From positions 1 to 29,616 of IMG/VR virus record IMGVR_UViG_3300020438_000006: a stretch of 29,616 bases of DNA; one strand, 5' to 3'. Shown here piece after piece: positions 22,304-29,539 of this stretch. The notes beneath the pieces are model-generated. The model did not search any database. It was given only the letters and a program-made list of their open reading frames with translations, and was not told the DNA's origin. How positions within the stretch are numbered: the first letter of the stretch is position 1; each line of letters begins with the position of its first letter. The stretch is from a virus. Both the position numbers and the translations under genes were made by a program.

Positions 22304-22455
22304 TGCAATTTACTTACATAAAAATAAAACAAGATGAAATTGACAAATTAACCTCAGAATTGGAATGGTATCGTGCATACGGATCATTCATTAACACATA
22401 TCATAATAAAGCTGACGCAGAAGCGTCTGAATATGCAGACAACGAACAATCCTAA
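22300..22455 (+). CDS. Small early protein, unknown
   Basis: The 51-residue protein begins MMQFTYIKIKQDEIDKLTSE and is acidic at the C-terminus (ADAEASEYADNEQS). It overlaps the nuclease gene by ATGA and ends two bases before the next ATG. Probably a helical protein. No family was recognised. Confidence 0.5.
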   Translation: MMQFTYIKIKQDEIDKLTSELEWYRAYGSFINTYHNKADAEASEYADNEQS

Positions 22456-22457
22456 AT

Positions 22458-22751
22458 ATGTTAAAAGATCCAAATATAAAACCAACTTTTTTTAATACAA
22501 GAACCGAGCAATTGCATTGGAATCACACAGATATTAACAACCTATTGTTTATAATTTTCTTTAATTCTGGTGCAACACTCAGTTTTATTTTAAGAGATTT
22601 GAAAAAAAACGAAAACATAAAAAATTATATTTATAGTAAATTGAACAAAAGTTTTAGTAATATAGCTGAGATTGATATAAGCAGAATAAGTTTATACGAA
22701 TACAATTTATTAAAACAACTAAAAGTTCCTCACGTAAATAAAATATGTTAG
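22458..22751 (+). CDS. Early protein, unknown
   Basis: This 97-residue protein has a hydrophobic stretch near residues 29-45 (LLFIIFFNSGATLSFIL), shorter and more polar than a typical membrane helix, and a basic helical C-terminal half. No family was recognised. It contains a TATATTTATAG string at 22626-22636 preceded by ACGAAAA, a near copy of the late motif 110 bases ahead of the sigma-like gene. It overlaps that gene by seven bases. Confidence 0.45.
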   Translation: MLKDPNIKPTFFNTRTEQLHWNHTDINNLLFIIFFNSGATLSFILRDLKKNENIKNYIYSKLNKSFSNIAEIDISRISLYEYNLLKQLKVPHVNKIC

Positions 22752-23251
22752 ATAAATATCTAATTGAGAATTATGAGAAAATAAAAGAAATGGCTTTAAA
22801 TATAGCTAATGAAAATGATTATGAAGATTTATTACATTTCGTTATTGAAGAATTATATAAATGCGATGAGGAAAAAGTAAACGAAATTATAAACCATAAA
22901 GATATGCGTTGGTATATAATTAGAATAATGGTCAATCAGTATCACTCAAAAACAAGCAGATATTTTAAAAAATATAAACGTTATTACGATTATCAAGTAA
23001 GCGACATAAACGATGCAATTACAAAATCAAGACCGGATAACATAAAGGATAAAGAAGTTATTGAAGATCGTTTAAATTGGATTGAAGATAAACTTAAAAA
23101 TTTGCATTGGTTTGATGTGGAGATATTTAAATTATATTATAATAATTCTCACAGTTTAAACAGTCTTAGCAAAGCCACTAAAATAAATCGTAATACAATT
23201 TACCACTCAATTAATAAAGTAAAAAAATTTTTAATAAATGAAAAAAAGTAA
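22745..23251 (+). CDS. Sigma-70-like RNA polymerase sigma factor
   Basis: The protein has 168 residues. Residues 10-75 resemble sigma region 2: a helix with NENDYEDLLHFVIEELYK, then MRWYIIRIMVNQYHSKTSRY. Residues 105-165 resemble region 4: a DRLNWIEDKLKNL helix, LHWFDVEIFKLYYNNSHSLN, and the HTH SLSKATKINRNTIYHSINKV. The protein is short and divergent, as for phage and ECF-type sigma factors. It may direct host RNA polymerase to phage late promoters; the repeated ACAAA-N11-TATATTTAT motif is the natural candidate target. It lies in the early block, as expected for a middle-to-late switch. Confidence 0.65.
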   Translation: MLDKYLIENYEKIKEMALNIANENDYEDLLHFVIEELYKCDEEKVNEIINHKDMRWYIIRIMVNQYHSKTSRYFKKYKRYYDYQVSDINDAITKSRPDNIKDKEVIEDRLNWIEDKLKNLHWFDVEIFKLYYNNSHSLNSLSKATKINRNTIYHSINKVKKFLINEKK

Positions 23252-23600
23252 AGGACTCGGAGATAGTATTGCTAAAATTACTGAAGCAACAGGATTAAAA
23301 AAAATAGTTGATAAAATAAGTGAAGCAACCGGAATTGATTGTGGATGTGAAGAAAGGAAAGAATATCTTAATAAATTATATCCTTACGCAAGAACATTTA
23401 CTAAGGATGAAATGGAGATTTACGAAGAAATTTTACCATCTATAAAAAACAGGAGGATAAATAAATTAGAACAAAAATCATTATTAAAGATTTATAATAA
23501 AGTATTTAAAGCAAGGAAAGAAATGACTAATTGCAGTAGTTGTATAAATCAGACTTTAAAGAAATTAGAAGAAGTTTACGTAAATAGTTGCAAATTATGA
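23238..23600 (+). CDS. Conserved-looking small Cys-containing protein
   Basis: This 120-residue protein begins MKKSKGLGDSIAKITEATGL, repeats a related segment (VDKISEATGIDCGCEERKEY), and ends with TNCSSCINQTLKKLEE. I recall this GLGD...TGI...DCGC pattern from Bacteroidota phages and mobile elements, without known function. Cys pairs at 35/37 and about 98/101 could bind one metal ion. The two similar N-terminal segments look like an internal duplication. It overlaps the sigma-like gene by 14 bases. Confidence 0.6.
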   Translation: MKKSKGLGDSIAKITEATGLKKIVDKISEATGIDCGCEERKEYLNKLYPYARTFTKDEMEIYEEILPSIKNRRINKLEQKSLLKIYNKVFKARKEMTNCSSCINQTLKKLEEVYVNSCKL

Positions 23601-23749
23601 AAGATCAGTTATTTAGATTTTGTTTGAGTTGTGTAAGGATGAGTTTAATAAAAAAAGGAAAATGCTGTTTTTGTAATGGAGATTTTATATTGTCTTCATT
23701 AAAAGATGATTTGCATAAAAGACCTAAAAAATATGAAAACGCACACTAA
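23597..23749 (+). CDS. Small zinc-ribbon protein
   Basis: This 50-residue protein has two Cys pairs, FCLSC (residues 8-12) and KCCFC (22-26), spaced to hold one zinc ion. The basic C-terminus (LHKRPKKYENAH) may contact nucleic acid. It overlaps the gene before it by ATGA and the HNH gene after it by 17 bases. Function unknown. Confidence 0.5.
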   Translation: MKDQLFRFCLSCVRMSLIKKGKCCFCNGDFILSSLKDDLHKRPKKYENAH

Positions 23750-24035
23750 AGTTTATATGGACTTTTTTAATTATGGAGAACAGGATTTTATTCCTTGTGA
23801 AATGTGTGGAGGTCAAGCCGTTGACATTCATCATCTAACTAAACAATCTAAATTCGGTAAAAAAAAGGAGAAAGATTTTATTGAAAATCTAATTGCAGTT
23901 TGCCGGGATTGTCACAACAACGCTGAGCACGATAATATCTTTAATATGTTTTGCAGAATAAAACATTTAGAAAACACTTGCATTCAAATTTATGCATTAA
24001 TAAACCTTAAAAAAAAATTGAATTATGAAGACTAA
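23733..24035 (+). CDS. HNH endonuclease-like protein
   Basis: The protein has 100 residues from the ATG at 23733. An earlier in-frame ATG at 23706 is deeper inside the previous gene. It has CEMC (22-25), DIHHL (31-35), NLIAVCRDCHNNAEH (52-66): a zinc-holding Cys set (22, 25, 57, 60) and the His and Asn residues of an HNH site. Phage HNH proteins near terminase genes often help DNA packaging, while others act in DNA mobility. Here the modification cassette lies between HNH and terminase. It overlaps the ParB-like gene by 11 bases. Confidence 0.7.
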   Translation: MKTHTKVYMDFFNYGEQDFIPCEMCGGQAVDIHHLTKQSKFGKKKEKDFIENLIAVCRDCHNNAEHDNIFNMFCRIKHLENTCIQIYALINLKKKLNYED

Positions 24036-24621
24036 AAAAGTAAATATAAAAGACCTTATTTTAAATCCTGAGAATCCAAGAGTTATTAAGGATTATAAAT
24101 TTAAAAAACTTATTAAAAGCATAAAGACATTCCCGGAAATGTTGAAACTGAGACCAATTGTTGTCAATGAAAAAATGGAAGTATTAGGAGGTAATATGCG
24201 AACTCGTGCTTGTATTGAAGCCGGTTTAAAAGAAGTTTATATTCAAGTGGCTAATTTAACTAAGGAACAAGAAAAAGAATTTATTATAAAAGATAATTCA
24301 AGCTTCGGAGAATGGGATTGGGATTTACTTGCAAATGAATGGGAGATTCAAGATTTAAAAGATTGGGGACTTGATATTCCTAAATGGGAAGATAAACTTG
24401 AGTTTGATAATGATATAGAAGACACGGGAGATTATGATTATCCGGAAGATGATTTAGAAAACTCGCACGTAAAAATGGTTCAATTATTTTTAACCACTGA
24501 AACAGAGCCTAAATTCAAACAATGGGAATTAGAATTGAGATCAGATTTTGACACTGATAATTTAACTGACACTATTTATAAATTAGTGGAGTATTATTAT
24601 AACGAAAAAAGAAATGATTAA
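24025..24621 (+). CDS. ParB-like protein, first gene of the DNA modification cassette
   Basis: This 198-residue protein has an N-terminal ParB/Srx domain: LNPENPR (13-19), RPIVVNEKMEVLGGNMRTRA (43-62), with the GGNxRxRA box for nucleotide or phosphate binding. The C-terminal half is acidic and includes NSSFGEWDWDLLANEW, a segment common in phage ParB-like proteins. No partition HTH domain is present. In phages such proteins recur beside DNA-modifying enzymes and may help select or cut DNA. It overlaps the dioxygenase gene by eight bases, so the two are probably co-translated. Plasmid partition is unlikely, as there is no ParA. Confidence 0.7.
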   Translation: MKTKKVNIKDLILNPENPRVIKDYKFKKLIKSIKTFPEMLKLRPIVVNEKMEVLGGNMRTRACIEAGLKEVYIQVANLTKEQEKEFIIKDNSSFGEWDWDLLANEWEIQDLKDWGLDIPKWEDKLEFDNDIEDTGDYDYPEDDLENSHVKMVQLFLTTETEPKFKQWELELRSDFDTDNLTDTIYKLVEYYYNEKRND

Positions 24622-25516
24622 AAAGCATATTTTAAAACCACGTTTAACGGATGAAGAAGCGCTTAGGCTAAAAGGTAATTTATTAGAGGAAAAAGATTAC
24701 AACACTTTAATAACGCATAACGCTGACGTATATTGTGAAGAAACAGGGAAATGCATAGCTAAATTTAGAAAGAAAATAATACCGGGAAACATAGCAGAAA
24801 AAGCTTATGAAAGTTTAAAAAGTGTTAGCGTAAACACTAGGAATAGAACCATTAGCGCAGGTAATTCAGATGAGCACGGTAATTTTAGTCGTAAAATGAT
24901 TAAAAAGGACGGAACAGTTAGTAATACTAATTTAGCGTTTGAACAAAATGAGGTTAGATCAGGCATAATAGGATATTTTGACAGGACACCAAGAACACCA
25001 TATTGCAGACAAACGGCATTTAATGAAAAACAGTTTTCTAAATATAAGGAAGCTTATCCAATCATTAAATTTGTTGATACTGCTTACGCTGAATTAATGC
25101 CGGATCACTATAAATTACAAAGAGATGAAGCAGATAAAACTTCTCAAGATTATGTAATTAAAAATACTGCATTTACAACTGTCACGGTAAACAAAAATTG
25201 GCAAACGGCATTACATACTGACAAAGGAGATTTTGAAAAAGGATTTGGTAATTTAGTAGTTCTTAGACAAGGGCGTTATTCTGGAGGTTATTTTGTTGTT
25301 CCTAAATGGGGTGTTGCTTTTGACGTACAGAATTGCGATCTGTTATTGGTTGATGTCCATCAGTGGCACGGCAACACTCCAATTAAAAAAATAGACGAAC
25401 ACGCAACAAGAGTTAGTTTAGTTATGTATTACCGTAAAAATATGATTAATTGCGGAACGACTGAGGAAGAAAAAGAAATTGTTAAAAATCGTATGGAGGG
25501 AGATAAACTAAATTAA
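24614..25516 (+). CDS. TET/JBP-like 2-oxoglutarate, Fe(II) DNA-base dioxygenase
   Basis: This 300-residue protein has the iron ligands His201-x-Asp203 (LHTDKGD) and His252 (WHGNTP), followed by a 2-oxoglutarate-binding Arg in TRVSLVMYYR (266 or 274). The strand-rich region between (GFGNLVVLRQGRYSGGYFVV) fits the double-stranded beta helix. The arrangement matches the TET/JBP family of phages, which oxidise the methyl of thymine or 5-methylcytosine in DNA. No C5-cytosine methylase is seen, so thymine is the likelier substrate, giving 5-hydroxymethyluracil. That is inference. It lies two bases before the amidotransferase gene. Confidence 0.8.
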   Translation: MIKKHILKPRLTDEEALRLKGNLLEEKDYNTLITHNADVYCEETGKCIAKFRKKIIPGNIAEKAYESLKSVSVNTRNRTISAGNSDEHGNFSRKMIKKDGTVSNTNLAFEQNEVRSGIIGYFDRTPRTPYCRQTAFNEKQFSKYKEAYPIIKFVDTAYAELMPDHYKLQRDEADKTSQDYVIKNTAFTTVTVNKNWQTALHTDKGDFEKGFGNLVVLRQGRYSGGYFVVPKWGVAFDVQNCDLLLVDVHQWHGNTPIKKIDEHATRVSLVMYYRKNMINCGTTEEEKEIVKNRMEGDKLN

Positions 25517-25518
25517 TT

Positions 25519-26133
25519 ATGTGCGGTGTTGTTGGTTTTAGTTGTAATAATCCTGTTGAAGATAATTATTTAATTCTTCACAAATTAATAATGCAAAGTA
25601 AAATAAGGGGTTTGCATAGTTTTGGTTATTCTTATTATGATACTGAGATTATAACTAAAAAATATCATAATATAAATGACATTAAATTACCTAAAGCAAA
25701 TAAAATTATATTTCATAATCGTTATTCAACAAGTGGAGATTATAAGAAACACATAAACAATCAACCGATTCATTTAAATAAAATGTCTTTAGTTTTTAAT
25801 GGAGTTTTAGATATGCGTAAAAAAGAACATATTGAAGAACAGTATAATATAAAAATGGAAACTGAAAACGATGGAGAAATAATTATAAAAGTTTGCGGAA
25901 ACGATCCAGATAAAATAAAAGATTTTGTAAGTAATACGCAATACGGCTCATTTGCAGGACTTATATTAAACGGCAATAACAAACTACTAGCAATTAGAAA
26001 TAAGTTTAGACCACTTTGGAAATTGCGTTATAACAACGCTTTATATTACGCTTCAACTCAGGATATATTTAAAAGAGTGAATAAAGACTTTGAGCCAACA
26101 GAATTAAAACCTAATATAATATATGAAAATTAG
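25519..26133 (+). CDS. Stand-alone class II glutamine amidotransferase
   Basis: The 204-residue protein begins MCGVVGF, so Cys2 becomes the N-terminal nucleophile after Met removal. RGLHSFG (30-36), NRYSTSG (67-73) and NGVLD (94-98) are the remaining class II (PurF/AsnB/GlmS-type) glutaminase motifs, in order. It should release ammonia from glutamine or transfer its amide nitrogen. No synthetase, phosphoribosyl or isomerase domain is attached, so the acceptor must come from a partner. The gene lies between the dioxygenase and acetyltransferase genes, overlapping the latter by 11 bases, and so probably supplies nitrogen to the modified base. Confidence 0.8.
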   Translation: MCGVVGFSCNNPVEDNYLILHKLIMQSKIRGLHSFGYSYYDTEIITKKYHNINDIKLPKANKIIFHNRYSTSGDYKKHINNQPIHLNKMSLVFNGVLDMRKKEHIEEQYNIKMETENDGEIIIKVCGNDPDKIKDFVSNTQYGSFAGLILNGNNKLLAIRNKFRPLWKLRYNNALYYASTQDIFKRVNKDFEPTELKPNIIYEN

Positions 26134-26527
26134 AAACGCAACAGAAAATGATGCTGAATTAATTAAGATATTACATAAGCAACATAAAAAAGAAATTGGA
26201 GGATTTAATTTATTTTGGATCTGGGATAAATATCTTGAGGGAGGCACAACATATAATTACGTTGTAATAGAAGATATTGCATTTATGCGTTATGGATATT
26301 CTAAAAAATATAAAGCTAATGTATTGTATGAAATTGGGGTTGATGTAAATAGCACTCAGAGAGGCGCAGGAAGATTATTGTTTAATCATTTACCTAAACC
26401 AACAATGTTAAAATGTAATCAGGATAACGACATTGGTAATGCCTTTTATTTAGCAATGGGAATGACTAAAGCCGGTACAACTCAAACTAAAGCCGGAGTA
26501 AAACAGAACATTTGGTGGAATTCATAG
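26123..26527 (+). CDS. GNAT-family N-acetyltransferase
   Basis: This 134-residue protein follows the GNAT layout: MKIRNATENDAELIKIL at the N-terminus, an IGVDVNSTQRGAGRLLFNHL segment (71-90) with the QRGAGR acetyl-CoA loop (79-84), and an NAFYLAMGM helix (106-114). It should acylate an amine using acetyl-CoA or a related thioester. In this cassette the amine could be the one added to the base through the amidotransferase. GNAT proteins also occur in phages in other roles. It overlaps its neighbours by 11 and 16 bases. Confidence 0.75.
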   Translation: MKIRNATENDAELIKILHKQHKKEIGGFNLFWIWDKYLEGGTTYNYVVIEDIAFMRYGYSKKYKANVLYEIGVDVNSTQRGAGRLLFNHLPKPTMLKCNQDNDIGNAFYLAMGMTKAGTTQTKAGVKQNIWWNS

Positions 26528-27390
26528 AATATCATATAAATTCATCTAAGGCTAAGGACATAGATCCAAGCAATGATTGTTTGAAATATGTTGCAGACCG
26601 ATTTGAATTAAATATAGAACAACGGTATTGGTTAGCGTTTTTATTTGGAACGTGTTATTCTGCAACGATGGTTTATTATGTTTATAATGAATTTCCTGAT
26701 TATGAAAATGTAGACGTTGAAAGGTTGCAACAGTGGTGGAATAACAACAAACAAAATACTTTATTTCAAACTGACAGACTAAGAATAAAATCTCAAAATA
26801 AATTCGTAGAAACTTTTACAAGTTATAAAAGCCTTTTAGGAAATAGATCACAAGAGGATTATTTTAAGTCTTTAAAACAACCTACTAAGCAAACCACGTA
26901 TGATAATTGTTATAATGACCTATCACAAATAAAAAACTTTGGACGGTTTACGATGTTTATTTATTTAGAAATGATACACGTTTTAACAGGATATGAATTT
27001 GAACCTACTTATTTAGATTTAAAAAACGCTGAAAGTTGTCGTAATGGTTTAGTTTATCATTTAGGACATTATGAATTAGACACTCACGGAAACGATAAGA
27101 AACTTACTAATAAACAAATAAACTATTTACAATATAAATTTAAAGAATTAAAAAAAGAGATTCAGCAATTAGATATTGAGCATAAAAATATATGGAACAT
27201 TGAAACCACTTTATGCGCATATAAAAAGTTTAAAAAAGGAAAACGGTATATTGGTTATTATATAGACCGACAAAAAAAAGAGATAGAGAAAATGCAAAGC
27301 AATATAACTCAGGGTGTTGATTGGTCTGTTTTATGGCAATTTAGAAACGAAACTTATAATAAAAAATGGCTAAAAGAATTATCGCAATAG
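26512..27390 (+). CDS. 5-hmdU DNA kinase-type helical domain protein
   Basis: This 292-residue helical protein has a TTG start (26512) or GTG (26515). EQRYWLAFLFGTCYS (36-50), FQTDRLRIKSQNKF near 85-98, NFGRFTMFIYLE (142-153) and SCRNGLVYHLGH (175-186) match, from memory, the helical domain of 5-hydroxymethyl-dU DNA kinases, earlier named aGPT-Pplase2. These enzymes act on hmU in DNA in phages with hypermodified thymine. A basic, coiled C-terminal region (200-275) follows. It overlaps the P-loop kinase by 25 bases, so the helical part and the kinase are probably made together and act as a pair. Confidence 0.6.
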   Translation: MVEFIEYHINSSKAKDIDPSNDCLKYVADRFELNIEQRYWLAFLFGTCYSATMVYYVYNEFPDYENVDVERLQQWWNNNKQNTLFQTDRLRIKSQNKFVETFTSYKSLLGNRSQEDYFKSLKQPTKQTTYDNCYNDLSQIKNFGRFTMFIYLEMIHVLTGYEFEPTYLDLKNAESCRNGLVYHLGHYELDTHGNDKKLTNKQINYLQYKFKELKKEIQQLDIEHKNIWNIETTLCAYKKFKKGKRYIGYYIDRQKKEIEKMQSNITQGVDWSVLWQFRNETYNKKWLKELSQ

Positions 27391-27878
27391 GAGGTGTTCC
27401 GGCAACGGGGAAATCAACCTTAATGAAAGAAATTATTAAAGAGTGTATGCCTTTAAAGACTTTTAAATATAAGCTTGTAAGAGGTCTTTATAATATAGAT
27501 AAAAAAATATATATAATTGGAATTTATGATAACTCTGTTTTTACCGGAACAGATAAGTTATCAATGGCTACACAACCAGACTTTATTGAATTTATAAATA
27601 AAATACCTGAGCATAAAATTATATTTGAGGGAGACCGTTTATTTAATCAAAGTCTATTTAATAAAGTAGATTGCGAAATAATTGTTTTAAAAGTAGATGA
27701 GGACATTATTGAACAAAGACATCATATTAGACAAGATACACAATCAAATCAATTTAAAAAGGCTAAGGAAACTAAGATAAAGAACATATTAGATAATAAT
27801 AATGTAGTTTTGTTAAATAACAATACTAATGAAGATAGTATTAAGGCAAAAGAATACATTTTAAACTTAATCAGATAA
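27366..27878 (+). CDS. P-loop kinase of the DNA modification cassette
   Basis: This 170-residue protein begins with a Walker A motif, GGVPATGKST (9-18). IIFEGDRLFNQSLF near residues 95-108 is a likely Walker B region. A lid segment rich in Arg/Lys (EQRHHIRQDTQSNQFKKAKE) follows at about 118-137. This is the layout of nucleotide and polynucleotide kinases of the T4-dNMP kinase and DNA-kinase type. I infer that it phosphorylates the hydroxymethyl group of 5-hmU in DNA, since it overlaps the helical partner gene and closes the cassette. A free nucleotide substrate is possible. It overlaps the small terminase gene by one base. Confidence 0.65.
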   Translation: MAKRIIAIGGVPATGKSTLMKEIIKECMPLKTFKYKLVRGLYNIDKKIYIIGIYDNSVFTGTDKLSMATQPDFIEFINKIPEHKIIFEGDRLFNQSLFNKVDCEIIVLKVDEDIIEQRHHIRQDTQSNQFKKAKETKIKNILDNNNVVLLNNNTNEDSIKAKEYILNLIR

Positions 27879-28237
27879 TGAACAAAACCGAACACATAAA
27901 AAAGAACGCATTAATTGAAGCCTTAGAAAAGTCTTTAGGAGTTGTTACATCAGCTTGTAAAACCGTAGGAATTGGAAGAACCACTTATTACGATTGGTAT
28001 AATAACGATAAGGAATTCAAAAAGAAAGTAGACGAATTACAGAATGTTGCATTAGATTTTGCGGAAAGTAAATTACATAATCAAATAGCTGACAATAACA
28101 CAACTGCAACTATATTTTATTTAAAGACCAAAGGGAAGCAAAGAGGCTACACGGATAAAAGCGAATTAGATATAACTTCCGGAGGTAAAGCAATAACCGA
28201 TATTAAAATTGAAGTAATTGACACAAATAAAGATTAA
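27878..28237 (+). CDS. terS: Terminase small subunit
   Basis: The 119-residue protein has an N-terminal HTH (LIEALEKSLGVVTSACKTVG, IGRTTYYDWYNNDKEF) that should bind the packaging start site, then a helical segment (VDELQNVALDFAESKLHNQI, ATIFYLKTKGKQRGYTDK) typical of phage small terminase subunits. The Ile/Asp-rich C-terminus probably contacts the large subunit. It overlaps the large-subunit gene by 20 bases. It comes immediately after the modification cassette with a one-base overlap, which links modification and packaging in one transcript. Confidence 0.75.
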   Translation: MNKTEHIKKNALIEALEKSLGVVTSACKTVGIGRTTYYDWYNNDKEFKKKVDELQNVALDFAESKLHNQIADNNTTATIFYLKTKGKQRGYTDKSELDITSGGKAITDIKIEVIDTNKD

Positions 28238-29375
28238 AACAACTAATGTTTTTGATAAGGCGTTTAAGTCTGATACAAGAATTACTTGTCTTCAGGGGGG
28301 GACAAGAAGTTCTAAGACTTATTCGCTTTGTCAATTATTTATAATTAAAGCGCTTCAAGAAACAGGAAAGACATTTACAATTTGTCGTAAAACATTACCG
28401 GCATTAAAGGGTACGGCATACCGTGACGTAATTAATATCTTAAAAGAATTAGAATTATACAAAGAAGAAAACCACAATAAATCAAACCTGTCTTATGCGC
28501 TTAATGGTAATTTAATTGAATTTATTTCAGTAGATCAACCGACCAAAATAAGAGGACGTAAAAGGAATTATTTATGGTGCAATGAAGCCAATGAATTTAT
28601 GTATGAAGATTGGCAACAACTAATACTGAGGACAACAGAACAAATTTATTTAGATTATAATCCGTCTGATCCTTATTCTTGGATATATGAAAAAGTTGTA
28701 ACAAGAGATGATTGCACATTTATTAAATCTACTTATTTAGCAAATCCATTTTTAGACAAAGACACGATTGCAGAAATAGAAAGATTAAAGGATTTAGATC
28801 CAGATTATTGGCGTGTTTATGGAATGGGGGAAATCGGTACTGTCCAAACAATGATATTTAGAGACTTTAATTTAGTTGATGATGTTCAAGGACGTTTAAT
28901 TGGTTATGGTTTAGATTTTGGATTTACAAACAGTCCAACGGCATTAGCTGAGGTTAGGTTATTAGATGATAGTTTATATATTAGAGAATTGTTATACGAA
29001 AAAAGATTGACAAACACTGATCTTGCTAATAAGCTTAAAGACTTTGGAATAAGCAGACAAGCTGAAATTATTGGAGATTCTGCAGAACCAAAATCAATTG
29101 AAGAAATTTATCGTCAAGGGTTTAATATCAAACCGGCTAAGAAAGGTGCGGGAATACACTTAGGAATTGATATAATGAGACGTTATAAGCTTAATATAAC
29201 AAAAGATAGTACCAACGCAATAAAAGAGTTTAGAAGCTATAAATGGACAACAGATAAGAACGGAGACGTTTTAAACACTCCGGTAAAGATTAACGATCAT
29301 TTAGTTGACGCAGTCCGTTATCTATGTTTAAATAAATTATCTGTAAATCACTCTGGGAAATACTACATATTATAA
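28218..29375 (+). CDS. terL: Terminase large subunit, packaging ATPase/nuclease
   Basis: The protein has 385 residues from a TTG start inside the small-subunit gene; no upstream or nearby in-frame ATG exists. Walker A variant QGGTRSSKT (26-34) and Walker B YLWCNEAN (118-125) form the motor. The nuclease domain has GLDFGF (231-236) with Asp233, GDSAEPKS (286-293) with Asp287, and HLVDAVRY (361-368) with Asp364, the three RNase H-like metal-binding acids. It pumps DNA into the prohead and cuts it. The family type does not tell cos from headful packaging. It is the last gene before the junction region. Confidence 0.9.
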   Translation: MTQIKIKTTNVFDKAFKSDTRITCLQGGTRSSKTYSLCQLFIIKALQETGKTFTICRKTLPALKGTAYRDVINILKELELYKEENHNKSNLSYALNGNLIEFISVDQPTKIRGRKRNYLWCNEANEFMYEDWQQLILRTTEQIYLDYNPSDPYSWIYEKVVTRDDCTFIKSTYLANPFLDKDTIAEIERLKDLDPDYWRVYGMGEIGTVQTMIFRDFNLVDDVQGRLIGYGLDFGFTNSPTALAEVRLLDDSLYIRELLYEKRLTNTDLANKLKDFGISRQAEIIGDSAEPKSIEEIYRQGFNIKPAKKGAGIHLGIDIMRRYKLNITKDSTNAIKEFRSYKWTTDKNGDVLNTPVKINDHLVDAVRYLCLNKLSVNHSGKYYIL

Positions 29376-29539
29376 CAGAGGTAAATAAAAAAAACTTTAT
29401 AAAATTTGTCTGGTATTATATTTTATTAGTAAATTAGCTTTATAATTGATCGGGTAATATGTTTTAAACCAAATCTAATCCGACCGACTGAGAAAAGAAA
29501 AGGAAACCAATGTTGCGATTAATTATATTAAAGAGATTA
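29376..29539. other. Left half of the junction intergenic region
   Basis: Together with 1-242 this forms the only stretch above 300 bases without a clear gene. Besides the candidate RNA it holds a frame with no ATG, open from 29479 across the junction to a TGA (43-45 codons, CTG possible at 29488). There is also a 12-codon ATG frame (29510-29548). The former continues into ATGA and a 23-codon frame at 74-145. These may be chance, small genes or remnants. Confidence 0.5.
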
